Assembly: GCA_905331475.1 (NCBI GenBank)
Contig: CAJNYU010000691.1
Coordinates: 62,001-126,000 of the forward strand
DNA length: 64,000 bases
Direction: 5' to 3'
From: Rotaria socialis
Lineage: Eukaryota; Rotifera; Eurotatoria; Philodinida; Philodinidae
Made by a program: the position numbers and the translations under genes. The notes under the pieces were generated by a model that worked only from the letters and a program-made list of their open reading frames with translations, ran no database searches and was not told the origin of the DNA. This document shows, piece after piece, positions 25,316 through 37,957 of this stretch (position 1 is the first letter of the stretch; every line of letters starts with the position of its first letter).

Positions 25316-26561
25316 TTAACCGCTAGCTGGACGATTGATGATTGGTCGAATCCAATCCATATAAGGTGCTATTTTGGTAAATACAGTTGGAAATGCTTGT
25401 CGACCACATTCGATAGCATAACTAACTACACCAGCAGCATACCAACGACCATCCTTAAAATACAATAAACCACCACCACTATCACCTTGACATGATCTAA
25501 ATTTAAAACGAATCTATGATGATAACTAATGAAATACTACTACTAGACGAACCCATGGTCTCTATCAGCAGGTCCGTTATGAGCTGTACAAATTTGTTTT
25601 TGAGCTTCATATGCAAAATACATGGAACAATCAGATATGACACGAAGTTGTGCTTGGAGAAGAACGGTACTTGAACTATTCCACATTTGATGTACCGTAT
25701 TACCCCAGCCAGCAACAAAAACAGTTGCGCCAAGTGGTGGTTCAACAACCTATAACAAATCAGACTATCATTTCAAAATAAATGATGAACACTGATTTTA
25801 CTAACACTATCAAAAAGACAAATTGGTTGAATGTCTTGTGAAAAGTTTATTGGTGCAGCCAATTTAACAATACCAATATCATCGGTCGAACGTTCTTCAT
25901 TATAAGTTGGATGTATAATCAACTCAGCAATAGGTAAAAGTTGGCCAGATGTATATTTATTATGTGCACCAACACGAGCAAAATAATTTTGAAGATCATT
26001 TGAATAATCTAAACAATGTGCAGCCGTTAATATATGCCATTGGTCAATAATTACTCCTCCACAATCATGGACACCCCTATATTGTAAGGAAACTACCCAT
26101 GGCAATGAATGGGGCTTAGCTTCAAAGCCGTTGACAATACGAAGTAGAGAATTTACTTGAGGTTGACGAAATGTTTGACCGCATTGCTGTCGTTCTTTTC
26201 GACAACAGAAACGAACGCTATAATCTGGACAACGGGATGTTGGTGAACCCATGCAAAAAACACCATTATTATTGATTAGTGTTTGATAGAGTGATGTGTT
26301 ATTATTGGATTTTCCCAAAACAGAATATTCAACATTTAAAACTTGTTCACAGCGAGCTGCTTCTGCATATGAGTTTCGAATGAATGAAATATCTTCGATA
26401 TCGTTGCCATTGGTTTGGGGATTTTGTGTATTAAACCACGAAGTCCATGATGCTATTGCAGGGTCACATTCATTATTTGTTGATGATGACAATTCCTGAC
26501 CAGCGAAAACTTTCGATGAATAAAATAAAAAACAGGCTAGAATAGGAATCAATACACGCAT
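25316..26561 (-). CDS. Secreted WxxW-domain plus S1 (chymotrypsin-fold) serine protease
   Basis: Three exons on the minus strand (25806-26561, 25553-25749, 25316-25496), 377 residues. Signal peptide MRVLIPILACFLFYSSKVFAG. Residues about 33-120 read as a mucin-type WxxW domain: SWTSWFNTQNPQTNGNDIED at the start, SRCPDYSVRFCC at the end. An S1 domain follows: activation site RIVNGF, His in LTAAHC, Asp in STDDIGIVKL, Ser in CQGDSGGG. The S1 pocket is not trypsin-like: the position six before the Ser is Gly (GSCQGDS) rather than Asp, and the 216/226 positions read Ala and Thr, suggesting an elastase-like or restricted pocket. The Gly codon spans an intron, so it depends on that splice call. It probably acts extracellularly or in the gut; WxxW domains occur in mucins and CILP. 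The stop is followed closely by AATTAT and T-rich sequence. Confidence 0.9.
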
Positions 26562-29500
26562 GGTAATATCTTTCTATGATTAGACCAGCTCGAATGTAAA
26601 TTAATAATACCAAAAAATATCGAATTTTATAGAACATTATATATATATATATATATATATCTACTAAAATATTGATTTTACTCAAATCAAAATAAAATCA
26701 TACGATTGTTTTTGTCCGCGCATCAGCGAAATTTGATATCGTATGTACTAATGAAAATTTAAATCGCTAAGATTAGACGTAAAAAGGATTAGACTAAATC
26801 ATTTTCCATTAATTGATCACAAGGAGAAAAGATTGAAAGGATTGCTTTTTTCATGAAGAAAAACAGAATTTTCTATCATTTATCATGCTTGTAAAACAAA
26901 AGTTCAAAGTGTAAAACGTCTAATTACTTTTACTTCCTGCAGGTTTCTCATATAAAGTACAAGTTCATATAATCTGATTTTGTACAGTCAAGAATATTGC
27001 TTAAAAACTGTTACTTAAGAAATACCTTTCCGAATTAATGCCCTCATAGAAAAACACTCCTAAACAGTGGCCTTTAGTCTTCTGATTCTTCGAATGATGG
27101 AGAAAGGCGTGTAGTAGTTGTACAGGACAAAGCACCTTCTCGTACGCATAACCCTCATCTATCATCGTTTTATTTGCACTATATTATTAAAATAATTGCT
27201 TTTTACCATCTAGAAGACATAATGCATGTTCATCTAATTATATGTGTAATATCAAAATGGAGATCAGAAAATGTATTCAAGGCGGATTTCTATAGTACAA
27301 GATGTTCTAACATTGTTTAAAGTTCACGAATTTATTGTGATATGAACTATTTCACTATGAGTTACATACAAAAACAATTAAGTTTATCTCTAATTTCTGA
27401 CGTTAGTAACTAGTAAAAATAGATTATATTTTACCAGGATTTCATTTTCCAACTTTTTTGTTTTTCAATTTTTCACCTCCTCAAGTTCGTGCAGAACAAA
27501 TATTTCTAGTGCAAAATTTTATTTTTCCAAAGAATTATGCACATCGTCAATATTATCTGTCAATAGATCTTTGGATAGCAGCGTCATCTACGATCTACAT
27601 CATACATATATATATATATATAAGTTAGCAATTGAGAATGACGCACATTTTCACGAAAGAGATAAAAGAAGATATTTAATCTAAAGAAAGAAGATTTTTA
27701 GAAAGGCGCGTAATGTCACACCATTTTCATAAATGACATTTTAGCATATATTCACTTCTATTTTATCAGTCTATTTTCTATTTAAGGAAAAGCCTCTCGA
27801 ATGCAGTGTAATATGTTTGTTTACTCAAAGCAATAAGTAGAAAAGAATTCAATCAATTTATAGCAAATAAAAAGAATAGAGATCACAAACAATTAATCAT
27901 TAGTCAAACTGCTGTGTCAAAAATTACAAAATAGTTTGTATTTTTAAAATCTACAAACATAATGGATTGTACAATATTAGTATATCCAGGAATTGCCATT
28001 TACAGTAAGATCAGTTGTAGCGCTTGTTCGTATGATGTAATTGATTTCTTAGTATCCTCGATGTTCTTCATGGCACCTTGATTATTTAACTAAACCTGAA
28101 AATAGATTTGTGTTATAAAAGTACTTTTATGTGTTTTTGTTTTTGTTTCAGAATAAATGTACGAGTTGAATTTGGCACTTTTGATAAAAAGCAAACAAGA
28201 GATTTGTTGTGATTATAAAGTTAGTTAAATCATTTTTATGATCATAGATATAATTCACTGAAACATAATTATTTTAAATTAACTCGTCATCTTAAACAAG
28301 GTGCTTTTTTTTTTAAATAGTAAGCTATTGGAATATGATATACTTTGCGAGATTGATGTAACTTTTACAGGAACACCTCGTCGAAATTGTTCTTTTTAAA
28401 TATCAATAAAAGTTGCAGACAGGAAGAGACTAATAATAGAAATCATTCAATAGTTGGAGAAAGTTATTGTTGCAAAAAACTCGATATGACTAATGAATCT
28501 CGGTAATCAGTGTTATCAATCTTTAGCAGCTATTGTCTTTTTTAAAATAGTTATTGTTGTGAGAATCGATTTACGACATGAATTTATGACTAATGAAAGC
28601 TGTATTCTATTGTATATCGACTAAAATTTTGGAATATGGTGGTCTCAATCAATTATTTCTTTTTATTGACATTAAACCAACAATCTATGTTCTAAATATG
28701 TTTTACCTTGATATTCTCATGCAGTTGTTAATAAAGCAGAAGTATTTACAATTATACGTAGGTATACATTATGCTAATCAAATAATGAGGTCTAGATACG
28801 AACTGCTATTATTAATAGATGCTTGCATCTTTCGAATACTATACATACATAAATACTCATTTAAGTGAAGTACTCCTACGTCGTTGTACCTTCGCAGTGA
28901 AAATAATACATAATGTTTTTATTTTCATTGCTGTTATAATTGCATAAAATCTCCATATATTGAAAAGAAACCGGTCAGTTGAAGTAAACTTTTCTTCTAA
29001 TAATACTTTGAGTCATTGAATATAAATTTTTTAACATTCTCGGAAGTACGAGAAAATTACACTTGCTATGACGAGATAATTATTAATGCAATATTTTTCT
29101 TTACGAGTCAAATTTGCAAGTAGTTGTGTAACGGAAATGCATGCTTTTCTTAGTCATATGTCAATTCATTATCTAGCTGTTTTTGCTACCGATTTAATAC
29201 GATATAAATTCTTATTCGTAATAATGACCGCAATAAAGTTGATATTTAAAGAAGAAGAAAAACCATTTCATTTAATATTTTTTAAAAACAAACTTTTTTT
29301 AGAAGATTTATATTTTAATTATTAACATAATCCACAGCTGAAAGTAATAAATCAGACAGAAAATATTTTAAACCCAAAAACAAGTGCATTTTTGTCAATG
29401 ATATGAATCATGACTATAGAACTAAGCTAATGCAACTGTAAAAAGAAAGAAAAGGAGCAGAACGGAAAAATATTATATATATATATATATATATATAAGA

Positions 29501-29803
29501 TATGTATTCAGTTTATTGCTTTTTATATGTTGACTCGTTAATAAAATAAGGTGTAAAATAAAGCAGCCATTCTTGACTGAGTATTTCTATTTTGTTGTGT
29601 TGCGTAATCTTTCTGACACAAGCGAAACTTAACAAACTAAAAAGTTATTTTCATTCTTTGTGAATCAAGGTCACAATGGAACAGTGAAAACGCTTGGCGG
29701 TGGAATGATTAGATAGAAGAAAAAAAAACTTATGAATACTATTTTTGTTTCTCTTTTTTCATCTGTATTCTAGATCACATCTACTTTTTTCTTTTATACG
29801 TTC
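26562..29803. other. Intergenic, about 3.2 kb
   Basis: AT-rich, with TA microsatellites at about 26639-26660, 27604-27622 and 29473-29497. Apart from a 30-codon TPR-like remnant (28000-28089, minus) I see no gene. ORFs of 79-91 codons at 28593 and 29086 have no coding character. A splice-acceptor-like TATTCTAG at about 29766-29773 belongs to the leader of the phosphatase gene. Confidence 0.55.
28000..28089 (-). pseudogene. Possible TPR-repeat fragment
   Basis: The minus strand reads LNNQGAMKNIEDTKKSITSY then EQALQLILL and stop. The spacing of small, aromatic and Leu residues (G-A, S-Y-EQAL) is that of a tetratricopeptide helix pair. It is preceded on its strand by CAGGTTTAG, which could be an acceptor. 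No neighbouring coding sequence was found, so it is either a relic or chance. Confidence 0.3.
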
Positions 29804-31363
29804 ATGGCTGCATGTATTGTTGAAGATTCAGTTTCACTTTTACGTTATTGTCAGACAACAGATGCAATGAAACAAACAGAATCATCTTTTGAAACAAATA
29901 ATCAACAGTATCCATCTAGTTTTCATGTGAATTCTAGTCAAACGGACTCAACACAACTATTAGGAAATCAGGAATTAACAAAAAAACGACCATTGAATCG
30001 AAGTCATACATACAATAGTAAAAACGAGCTAACAAGAATAGTTCTTGACAACAGCTGTTCGGTACAAGCTGTTTCAAAAAATAATAATGACGAAAGTATG
30101 ACACGAATATTCATAAAAAAAAATTCTTTTTTTATATAACACCTTTGATTTCAAGTATGTTTTCTTTCCTTCATAGCGTCAACAACAACACGAATTCGGC
30201 CGACTACGTTGTTGCTAACAGATGCAACAATCGATCGTCCTATTCCATATCTGCGAACATGCTTCAGTCATCCATTGACATCGTCGAGTCGTTTCATTTC
30301 AATCGATGATAAAGATCTATCGCCTACTAAATTCAGTTCATTACCCGTAATTACATCTCCACCAACTAAACGTCTTCGACCACAAACATTAACTTTGGCA
30401 CCGAAAAATCTCTCAGTTTCTGTTCTATCGAAAACAGTTTCACCATCACCATCATCACCATCTTTTAGTTTTATCGATTGTTCCACATTAGCCGATAAAT
30501 TAAAAGAACACTTTCAAATAATTATTTTCGATTGTGGTTCACCATTTCGGCATAGTGAAAATCGTGTTTGTAATTCTAATCTACTGTGTGTTTCTGATAA
30601 AATCTCTCGTAAACGTTTAAAATCTAATTCATCAAAACATTCAATCATCAATGAAAAACAATTGAATGAATGCGATGCAATTATTCTCTATGATGATCAT
30701 ACGGATAATCTTCAAGAATTATCAGCAGGATTAAAATGTGCCTATGGAGAAATTGAACGGTGTCTTACAACAAAACATACTCCAATATTTATTCTTAAAA
30801 GTTCATTTAATCAATTTTTTAATCTTTACCCAGACTTATGTGAATCATATTTGTCATCAAAAAATGAATCATCTCTTTCATCAACACCTATTTCACCCGA
30901 CTTTGATCTTCAACATTATCCTATGACGCATATCATCGATGGTTTATTCATTGGTAGTGAAGCCAATGCTAAGAATCTCGAAGAATTGTCATCCACGCAA
31001 ATTCGTCATATTGTAAATGTAACATCTCATGTACCTGCTTATCATCCGGACCAATTCAATTATTATCATATATCTGCTGATGATACACAAAAACAAAATC
31101 TTTTAAATCATTTTGATCAAGCCTATCAATTTATACATAAAGCAATTGAAAATAATGAAAAAGTTCTTGTTCATTGTGTTGCTGGAATCAGTCGATCACC
31201 GGCTATAGTTATTAGTTTTCTAATGCGTTATGCGCAGATGAACATGAATGATGCTTATGAGTTTGTTAAAAAGAAACGTCCTATTGTTTCTCCAAATATA
31301 AATTTTATGGGACAATTACTTCAATATGAAACAAAATTAAGAGAACAAAAAATAAGTATTTGA
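29804..31363 (+). CDS. MAP-kinase phosphatase (rhodanese + dual-specificity phosphatase), DUSP8/10/16 type
   Basis: Two exons, 29804-30095 and 30177-31363, joined in phase as DE|TSTTTRIR, 492 residues. The N-terminal about 200 residues are Ser/Thr-rich and disordered. A rhodanese-like CH2 domain follows: FQIIIFDCGSPFRHSEN, then the basic docking-type motif KISRKRLK, and LNECDAIILYDD. The catalytic domain runs from MTHIIDGLFIGS with the general-acid Asp in HISADD and the P-loop HCVAGISRSP, ending with RPIVSPNINFMGQLLQYE. This architecture defines MKPs that dephosphorylate Thr and Tyr of MAP kinases; the docking motif and tail sequence resemble the JNK/p38-directed group (DUSP8, 10, 16). I cannot place it in one subtype. 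TATTCTAG about 31 nt upstream of the ATG is a candidate trans-splice acceptor. Confidence 0.9.
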
Positions 31364-34088
31364 ACAATGATTTTTCTTTTGTTTTTTTTTGCTATATGGA
31401 TATTGTTAATTATTTTTCTTTTGTTAAATTACTGTTTCGGTCTTTATTCATTTGAAATTCAGCAAAAATTAGTCACCATTTGTAAGAAACAGATATAATG
31501 TTATTCGAGAAAATCGGCCAGCCGTGATGAATAATAGATCATTTTTGTGTTGCTAGTCTCCCATGTGATTGTGATTACTCATCTAACGATGATTGATGTT
31601 AAACAAGATAATATTTCATCAGCTATTTCATTGAATAAAATAATCGACTTAGATCACTATATTTTCCTTGGATTAGTAATAATATTCTAGATTTACACAT
31701 TGCACTGTGAAAATATGTGTTAGAACCACATCAACAACTGAATGACATTTAAATATGAGAGTTGTTTTCAAATAGAGAAAATGCATTCGATCAAAATATT
31801 GAAAAATCGCCCTAAAGATTCAAAGGATGATGCAAGACAAACAGTTCGCATGTAAATAACAAGAACGGAATATTTTTTATGACAAAAGGATTCATCAGAA
31901 TATGAATCATAGTAATAAATTGGAATCTTAACAAAAAAAAATCATACATCATTTTGAAAATAATATTCTCTGATATGTCAAAACGACTGTAAGAGGCCTT
32001 TTCTAGAAATAAACCCATTATTATTTTGTAGAACACATATTACATAGAACTAATAACTTTCTTGGTTCGTAGTGAATATTTATATACACATACCATAGAT
32101 GTCCATCGCGGACGAAAATCTGCCGCTGCATTAAAAATTATACAAAATCTATTTTTTCACAAAAATAGGTAATATGTGTGATGTAGGGTTAATAATTCCT
32201 GTTTGATGAAATACTAATGTAAAAAGAGATGAGAAATAGAAAAAATTCTTTCGAAAAACAGTAGATTCATTCTTTTTATAGGGTCTAGAGATTTTCTTCA
32301 CAACTAAAAATCTGTCGCAGCTGCACCGTACCGCGATGAGATTTTGAAAAAGGTACTGCTACCGCGCCGCTAACGCTGTGGCGGCAGCACCACCATGGAC
32401 ATCTATGACACATACTAGGAAATGTTACGCTTACTTTTTTTTGAAAAGCAACTATGCCTCAATATTATACTATTCATAGAAAATTGTACAGATCTGATTG
32501 TGTTCTTCATTGTAAGCAAATATTCTGATCTGGACTATCCATTGAATTGCGTATCTATTACAACAATTCTTAATTATTGGTACAAATGAGAGACATGCAT
32601 CATCCTTCAAGGCGGAAAACATTTGAGGTCGCGATTATATTGTAAATAAATTACAGAACGTGCTGTTTTATTTCTAGATTAAGATATTATATTCATTATT
32701 CTCATTATTTTTATATACTTGAGAATTACCTACTTTTCCGTGTTATTCATAAACGTTGATAGTTCCAAAATCTATTAAATCTATAAGATGTTTTTCATCA
32801 GACATAAAATATGATATTGAAAACAGAAATTTCCCAACAACAATAAAGCAATATCTTCTTGATTACGAAGTTAAATTTGTGGACATTCATCCATCAAGCA
32901 TAGATTTTTACTGTAAAATTTATTCGATTTTGTTTCTATTGAAAATTTGGTCCTATTTGAATATTTTGAAAATGTTACTGTTTCATAATTATAATCTAAA
33001 TATTACTCAGATTCTATCAATCGACAATGTCTAATCAATAAAACTTTGACAATATATACAATCGATACTATTAAACATTAGCTGTATATCATAATATAGA
33101 GTTACTGATGTCAGTTTTAGCTAAAGAATCGTTTTATTGTTAATAGAAAAACAGAGACACCATCACGGGAGCAATTAAAATTCAACTGATTTTCACAGAA
33201 CAACGTGATTAACTCTTTCTTATTTTTTGCACCTTTTTTATCCAATAACACTAGTAAATAAGAGAAATCCCAAAGCTTGATTACTATCGTATTTGTTTTT
33301 GTTTTCATTTTACGGAAAAGTGTTATTGTATATCAAAAGAAATAAAAAAATGTGATGAAGTAAGTATTAATAGTTCTTAGGGTGGATTAGCGATTATAGA
33401 AGTTAATATTAAATAGGATTATTTTGTAGGATTTCAGTATTTAGCGGACTTAAATAGTATTTAAAATTACCTATGTGGAAAAACAACATATTGATCGTAG
33501 CCGAAGCGAATCAAAAATGAAAAGCCTTTAAATCCGCTTATCTTGTCGATGACTTATTGTTTTTGAGTTTTGAAAGAATCAAATAATAATAATAAATCAA
33601 AATGAGAAAAAAAGAAGAATTTTACGTCAGTTTGATAGGAGAAGATTATTTCGTTAATTGCAATTTTTATTTTGTTTGCCTTGAAATCTGAAAGAATTAA
33701 AAGAGCTTTATTAAACTAAGTTAAAATCATAATTATCTATCTTGAAGACGAGCGTATTTCGGCAAGACAAAAGCTGGGATAAAAAACAACTCCTTTTCAA
33801 TTTTTCATTCATATAGATTTTCTGGAATCATTTTTCACTGGTTCTTATTATGTTTTGATTGAAATGTAACTTAAATTTTACAGCATTGCTTTCTTATTGT
33901 ACTTATTCTTCAAAATTAATTGGCATGTTTATATAAAATAAAAAATAAAAGCGAACATCAATAATATTCTTTGAAAATAACGAGTCGGTTATTTGTGTGC
34001 TTAGACTGCTATTCACAAATCTCACTGATTTTTCTTTGTTTCCGTAATGGAAATGAAAAAAACATACAGAAATTCGTTAGTTATTTTT
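31364..34088. other. Intergenic, about 2.7 kb, holds one MITE
   Basis: Convergent 3' ends of the phosphatase and the diacylglycerol kinase genes. Apart from the 314-bp element at 32094-32407 nothing is recognised. A 92-codon ORF at 32756 has no coding character. Confidence 0.6.
32086..32415. mobile_element. hAT-like MITE, 314 bp, with 8-bp target-site duplication
   Basis: The element occupies 32094-32407. The ends are inverted: left CATAGATGTCCAT, right ATGGACATCTATG (13 bp perfect). ACACATAC flanks both sides (32086-32093 and 32408-32415) as a perfect 8-bp target-site duplication. The interior is non-coding, with a locally GC-rich CCGC/GCGGC segment near the right end. An 8-bp duplication with short ends beginning CA is the hallmark of hAT-superfamily non-autonomous elements. 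The perfect duplication suggests a fairly recent insertion. Confidence 0.85.
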
Positions 34089-37000
34089 TTATCTGTTTTC
34101 ATTTCTTAATACCAACACTTGGCCTGCATGTGTGATATTTATAGCAACAGATTCTGGCAAATAAAACGGTTCGCCATCCATTTGAGCTGTCATTGGACAA
34201 CATAATTCAATACGTAACTGACTACATTGTGCAATACGCATGCCACGAAAACCGATATGTATTGTAGCCATATGTGTTGTACTTAAGCCAACAACTTCAA
34301 TTCTTCTATCACCAAAATCTTGTCGTTCAAAACGACTCGGCGAATTGTTTGTCGTTGTACACGGCGTTGAATTGTTTTGATCATTGGGACAATCACTTAA
34401 TGTCACTAATTCATAAACTTCGTGTGTATTTGCTGGCAAGTCAGTTAATTCAACAGAACTGGTTGATATTTGGTCAAATGAGTCTGAATCTTTTTGTATG
34501 GTTATTGATGATGATGATGATGATGATGAATTATGTGATGATTTTCCCCATGGATTAGTTCCTGATGCATAACCGGGAATATTTAAAACAAGTAAAGTAT
34601 GGCAATTTTTAATGCAATCTGTTAAATTTTCTCCGTCACATATTAAACGTATATATGAGCTTAAACTCCACATTTTTGAACGTGCAAAATCATTTAAATA
34701 TTTTCGACTTTCATTTAAATACATCAATTTATTTTTTAATGGTGATGAAAATTTAGCTGGATCACGTGACCGTCTATCATGGAATTCTAATGCTATTGCT
34801 GCATCTAAACCAAAACTCATATAATTTATAAAACGTGTATTGGGTAATGTGCGGTGATTTTGATATGATGCACGTTGGGTATCGCGAATAAATTTTGGAT
34901 GTGCTATAAACGATAAAAATGTTCGTCCACTATTGAGATTAAAATTAGACTTGGTTAAATCGACTTGCTCCATAGCTACTTGCCAACGATCAAGTGCTAT
35001 AGGTTTTGCTTGAGGAATTTGTGTTAAAGTTGACAGTAAACGTTTTGGATCATATTGTTCGCCCCATGATAATACTCGAGATAGATCATTACCTGTGCCC
35101 AATGGACATATACATACAGGTGGATTATTTAACGATGGAAATAATTCAGCTAAACGACCTAATACCCACCCGACGGTACCATCGCCACCAAATACACATA
35201 TACGAATATTTTCTAAGGATGAATAAATTTCTAATGCATTAATTATAGTTTGATCATTTTCAAGTAGAAATACTTGACGAGGATTCAGTAAACGTAATAA
35301 TTTACGATAGATTTTTTCACCACTTTGACCACCTGAACGTTTATTTATAAAGAGAAGTATTGGTGTATATATTGAATGGTTTTCATGGTTAGAAGGAAAT
35401 TGAGCACGAAAATTAGGTGAAGAATTTGAAATGCGACGTATCCATTGTGGTCGAACAATGATGTTTCTAGAATATTAATAATAAAGAAGAAATTAAGAAC
35501 GTTTTAGAAGACTACTTCCATTGTATGATTCTACCTAAAGATTCCATAATCACATTTATTTTTGTCATCTTGATTAGATATGTGCTCCCAACATTGTCTA
35601 TGATAACCACGGGAGCACCAAACACATTGAAGGCCACCTGTTGGGCCAGACAATTGTGGACTACCAGGCACAGGACTTTTACTATTTGTAATACTTTTCG
35701 GCATGAGATCTAATGTTGGCATCGTTGATGCTCGAGTATTATTAAACAGAGAACTTGACATTGATTTTCGCTTACAAAATGCACAAGGTTTAGCGAGTAC
35801 TATTGTATTCAACCAAAAATGTCGATCACGCTTATGTTGTTCATCAGGTTCATGATCATCACAAAATGATGGACGACATGGAGGCATACAATTTGTTATA
35901 TTTGATTTTGTTGTTCGTAAATTTGACAAATGATGAGTATGTACAACAATTAAGCAGGATTCACATTGAACAAGTGATAATACTAGTGTTGGCCTTGGAT
36001 TTTGACACGACAGAAAATAACATGATGGAGCTGATGATGGATCGGTTAAAGTATACGGAAACCAACAATGTGAAAGTGGATGTGCTTGTTCAGTCCAATC
36101 GACACCAAATGAAATTGGAACACTTAATTCTGATGACGAAGATTTCGAAGAAGAATATTCAGTAGATTGCTGAAAACTAGAAACATAATATTTGGAGTAA
36201 AAAAATTTGAGCTCATTATAAATGTAATAGAATTTGAATGTAAAATGATTGTTTAACTTACTAACTTGTGTATTTATGCTTTGCATGTTTTTTTAATTTT
36301 GACAAATATTGTTTTCAATTAGAAATTCAATATCATAAATTGATCTATCAATTTATTCTTATATATTCATCTGTTCATGACAGCTGTTAGTTAGTTTGTT
36401 CCTAGAAGTTGACAATCAATTTTCTTTCTATTTACTTTACATGCATAGACATAATCTATATGTCCGAAATAAGACAAGTAAATAACATGTCAGAAAAATA
36501 TTTATCTTTTATGCCTTTATTTGCTAATCATTGAATATGGTTATTATGATTATCGTAGGTTTTCTTTTCTTTGAACTAATAATATAGATAGTGACGTTCT
36601 TCTTTTTTCTTCTTTCTTCCTTCCTACCTTTTAATATTTGATATTGACTCATTTGTTATTTGTTCTGACGAAGTCAATTTGAAGTTTTTTGATGATGTAA
36701 AACAAAAATGCTGTATAGCATCGTCATTATTATCATCATCATCATCGTCATCATTCACATAACCATCATGCTCATGATTAATTACTGATGTTGCTGTTAA
36801 ATTATGAGATTTTTGATTAAATGTTGAACACATATGTTCAACTGGTGTAGTTGGTAATGAAATAGATTCAGTTCGAGCTAATTTCTTATTTTTCATTTCT
36901 ATACTAAATTGATCCGATTCAATATCTAATCGACGTAGATCACGTTCAAGTATACGATGAGATTGCGTATGGCGGTCGCAATTTTTAGCTATTGAAGTAT

Positions 37001-37160
37001 CGTATTCCCGTGTTTCACTAATCAGATCAAAACTTGAATGAGGATTCATATTTCCACGTGTTTTCTTCGATGTCGACGATGCCACTGTTGTATCAATACA
37101 TGGTGTATATTCGACTCTATGTTGTGTACGCGATATTGTTGGTGGTGTCGACTCTGCCAT
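34089..37160 (-). CDS. Diacylglycerol kinase, type IV (zeta/iota)-like, no ankyrin repeats
   Basis: Three exons on the minus strand, 36628-37160, 35535-36176 and 34089-35466, 850 residues. Exon 1 is disordered with an Asp-rich run. Exon 2 carries two C1-type zinc modules introduced by FGVDWTEQAHPLSHCW, as in DGK zeta, with CESCLIVVHTHH and CAFCKRK...CVWCSRGYHRQCW. Exon 3 is the kinase: LLFINKRSGGQSGEKIYRK, nucleotide-binding FGGDGTVGWVLGRL, then PLGTGNDLSRVLSWG, and the accessory half (MSFGLDAAIALEFHDRR, MDGEPFYLPES). It phosphorylates diacylglycerol to phosphatidic acid. A Ser-rich insert interrupts the accessory half. The protein stops at VLVLRNENR, just where vertebrate type IV enzymes continue into a MARCKS-like segment or ankyrin repeats. 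No ankyrin exon is visible in the 2.7 kb downstream. Confidence 0.88.
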
Positions 37161-37925
37161 TTTTGATTAAACAATGAAGAAGACTAAAATATGTGTGGAA
37201 TACATGGGAACATTTTGTTTGATTATATTAGAAAAAAGAAAAGAAAATGATGAAAAATTATCGGAAACTATGTTGGCGTCTCACGATTTTCTTCCCTCTC
37301 CCCTCCCCCCTCTCTCCCTTTCTTTCTCTCTAGTTGTACTAACAGTGTTCTACTTGTCAACAGTATGAACATCTTCGAATATGACAGTTTTTCTCTTTCA
37401 TTTGTTCTCTATTGCAGCATGATGTCTGCGATGTCACCAGGACAGACAACATCCATGTCGACAACCAATGAAGACAGTGATGATGATGATATGGAAGACT
37501 GTCAAATCTTTTTCTATCAAATGAGATAACAGTAATGTCTTCTTCATTGTTTCAATCATATTCGCACTCCTACTGTGTGTATTATATGTATATTAGGCAC
37601 ACTAAGGGATCAATCAATGAATTTCAGTTGTTGTTGTTATTATTGTTTCTTTCTCCATTTTTACAATCAATTCATCGATTTTATTTATTAAATAGTACAA
37701 CTAAATGTACAAAATAATGGCAGTTTACTCTGTTTCTATGAGTTGTAATAGTGCATGACATTACTTCTATTTGATTACTATAGAACTTCCTCTTAACTAC
37801 CTACCGAATTTGATAATTTAGTCGTATAGATATACACATACGGATTGCAGCGCTAATTGTGACAATATATTCCTTTAGACGAGCATGAATAGAAGCCAGA
37901 AGTTTGTTATTTTTTTTTGACAGAC

Positions 37926-37957
<32 letters not shown>

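Noticed and set aside
28593..28868. 91-codon ORF in the 3.2-kb gap
   Set aside because: Hydrophobic AT-driven composition, no splice context, no recognisable motif.
37926..37950. CA-repeat region as a regulatory site or array
   Set aside because: Simple dinucleotide microsatellite; no spaced repeats of CRISPR type anywhere in the window.
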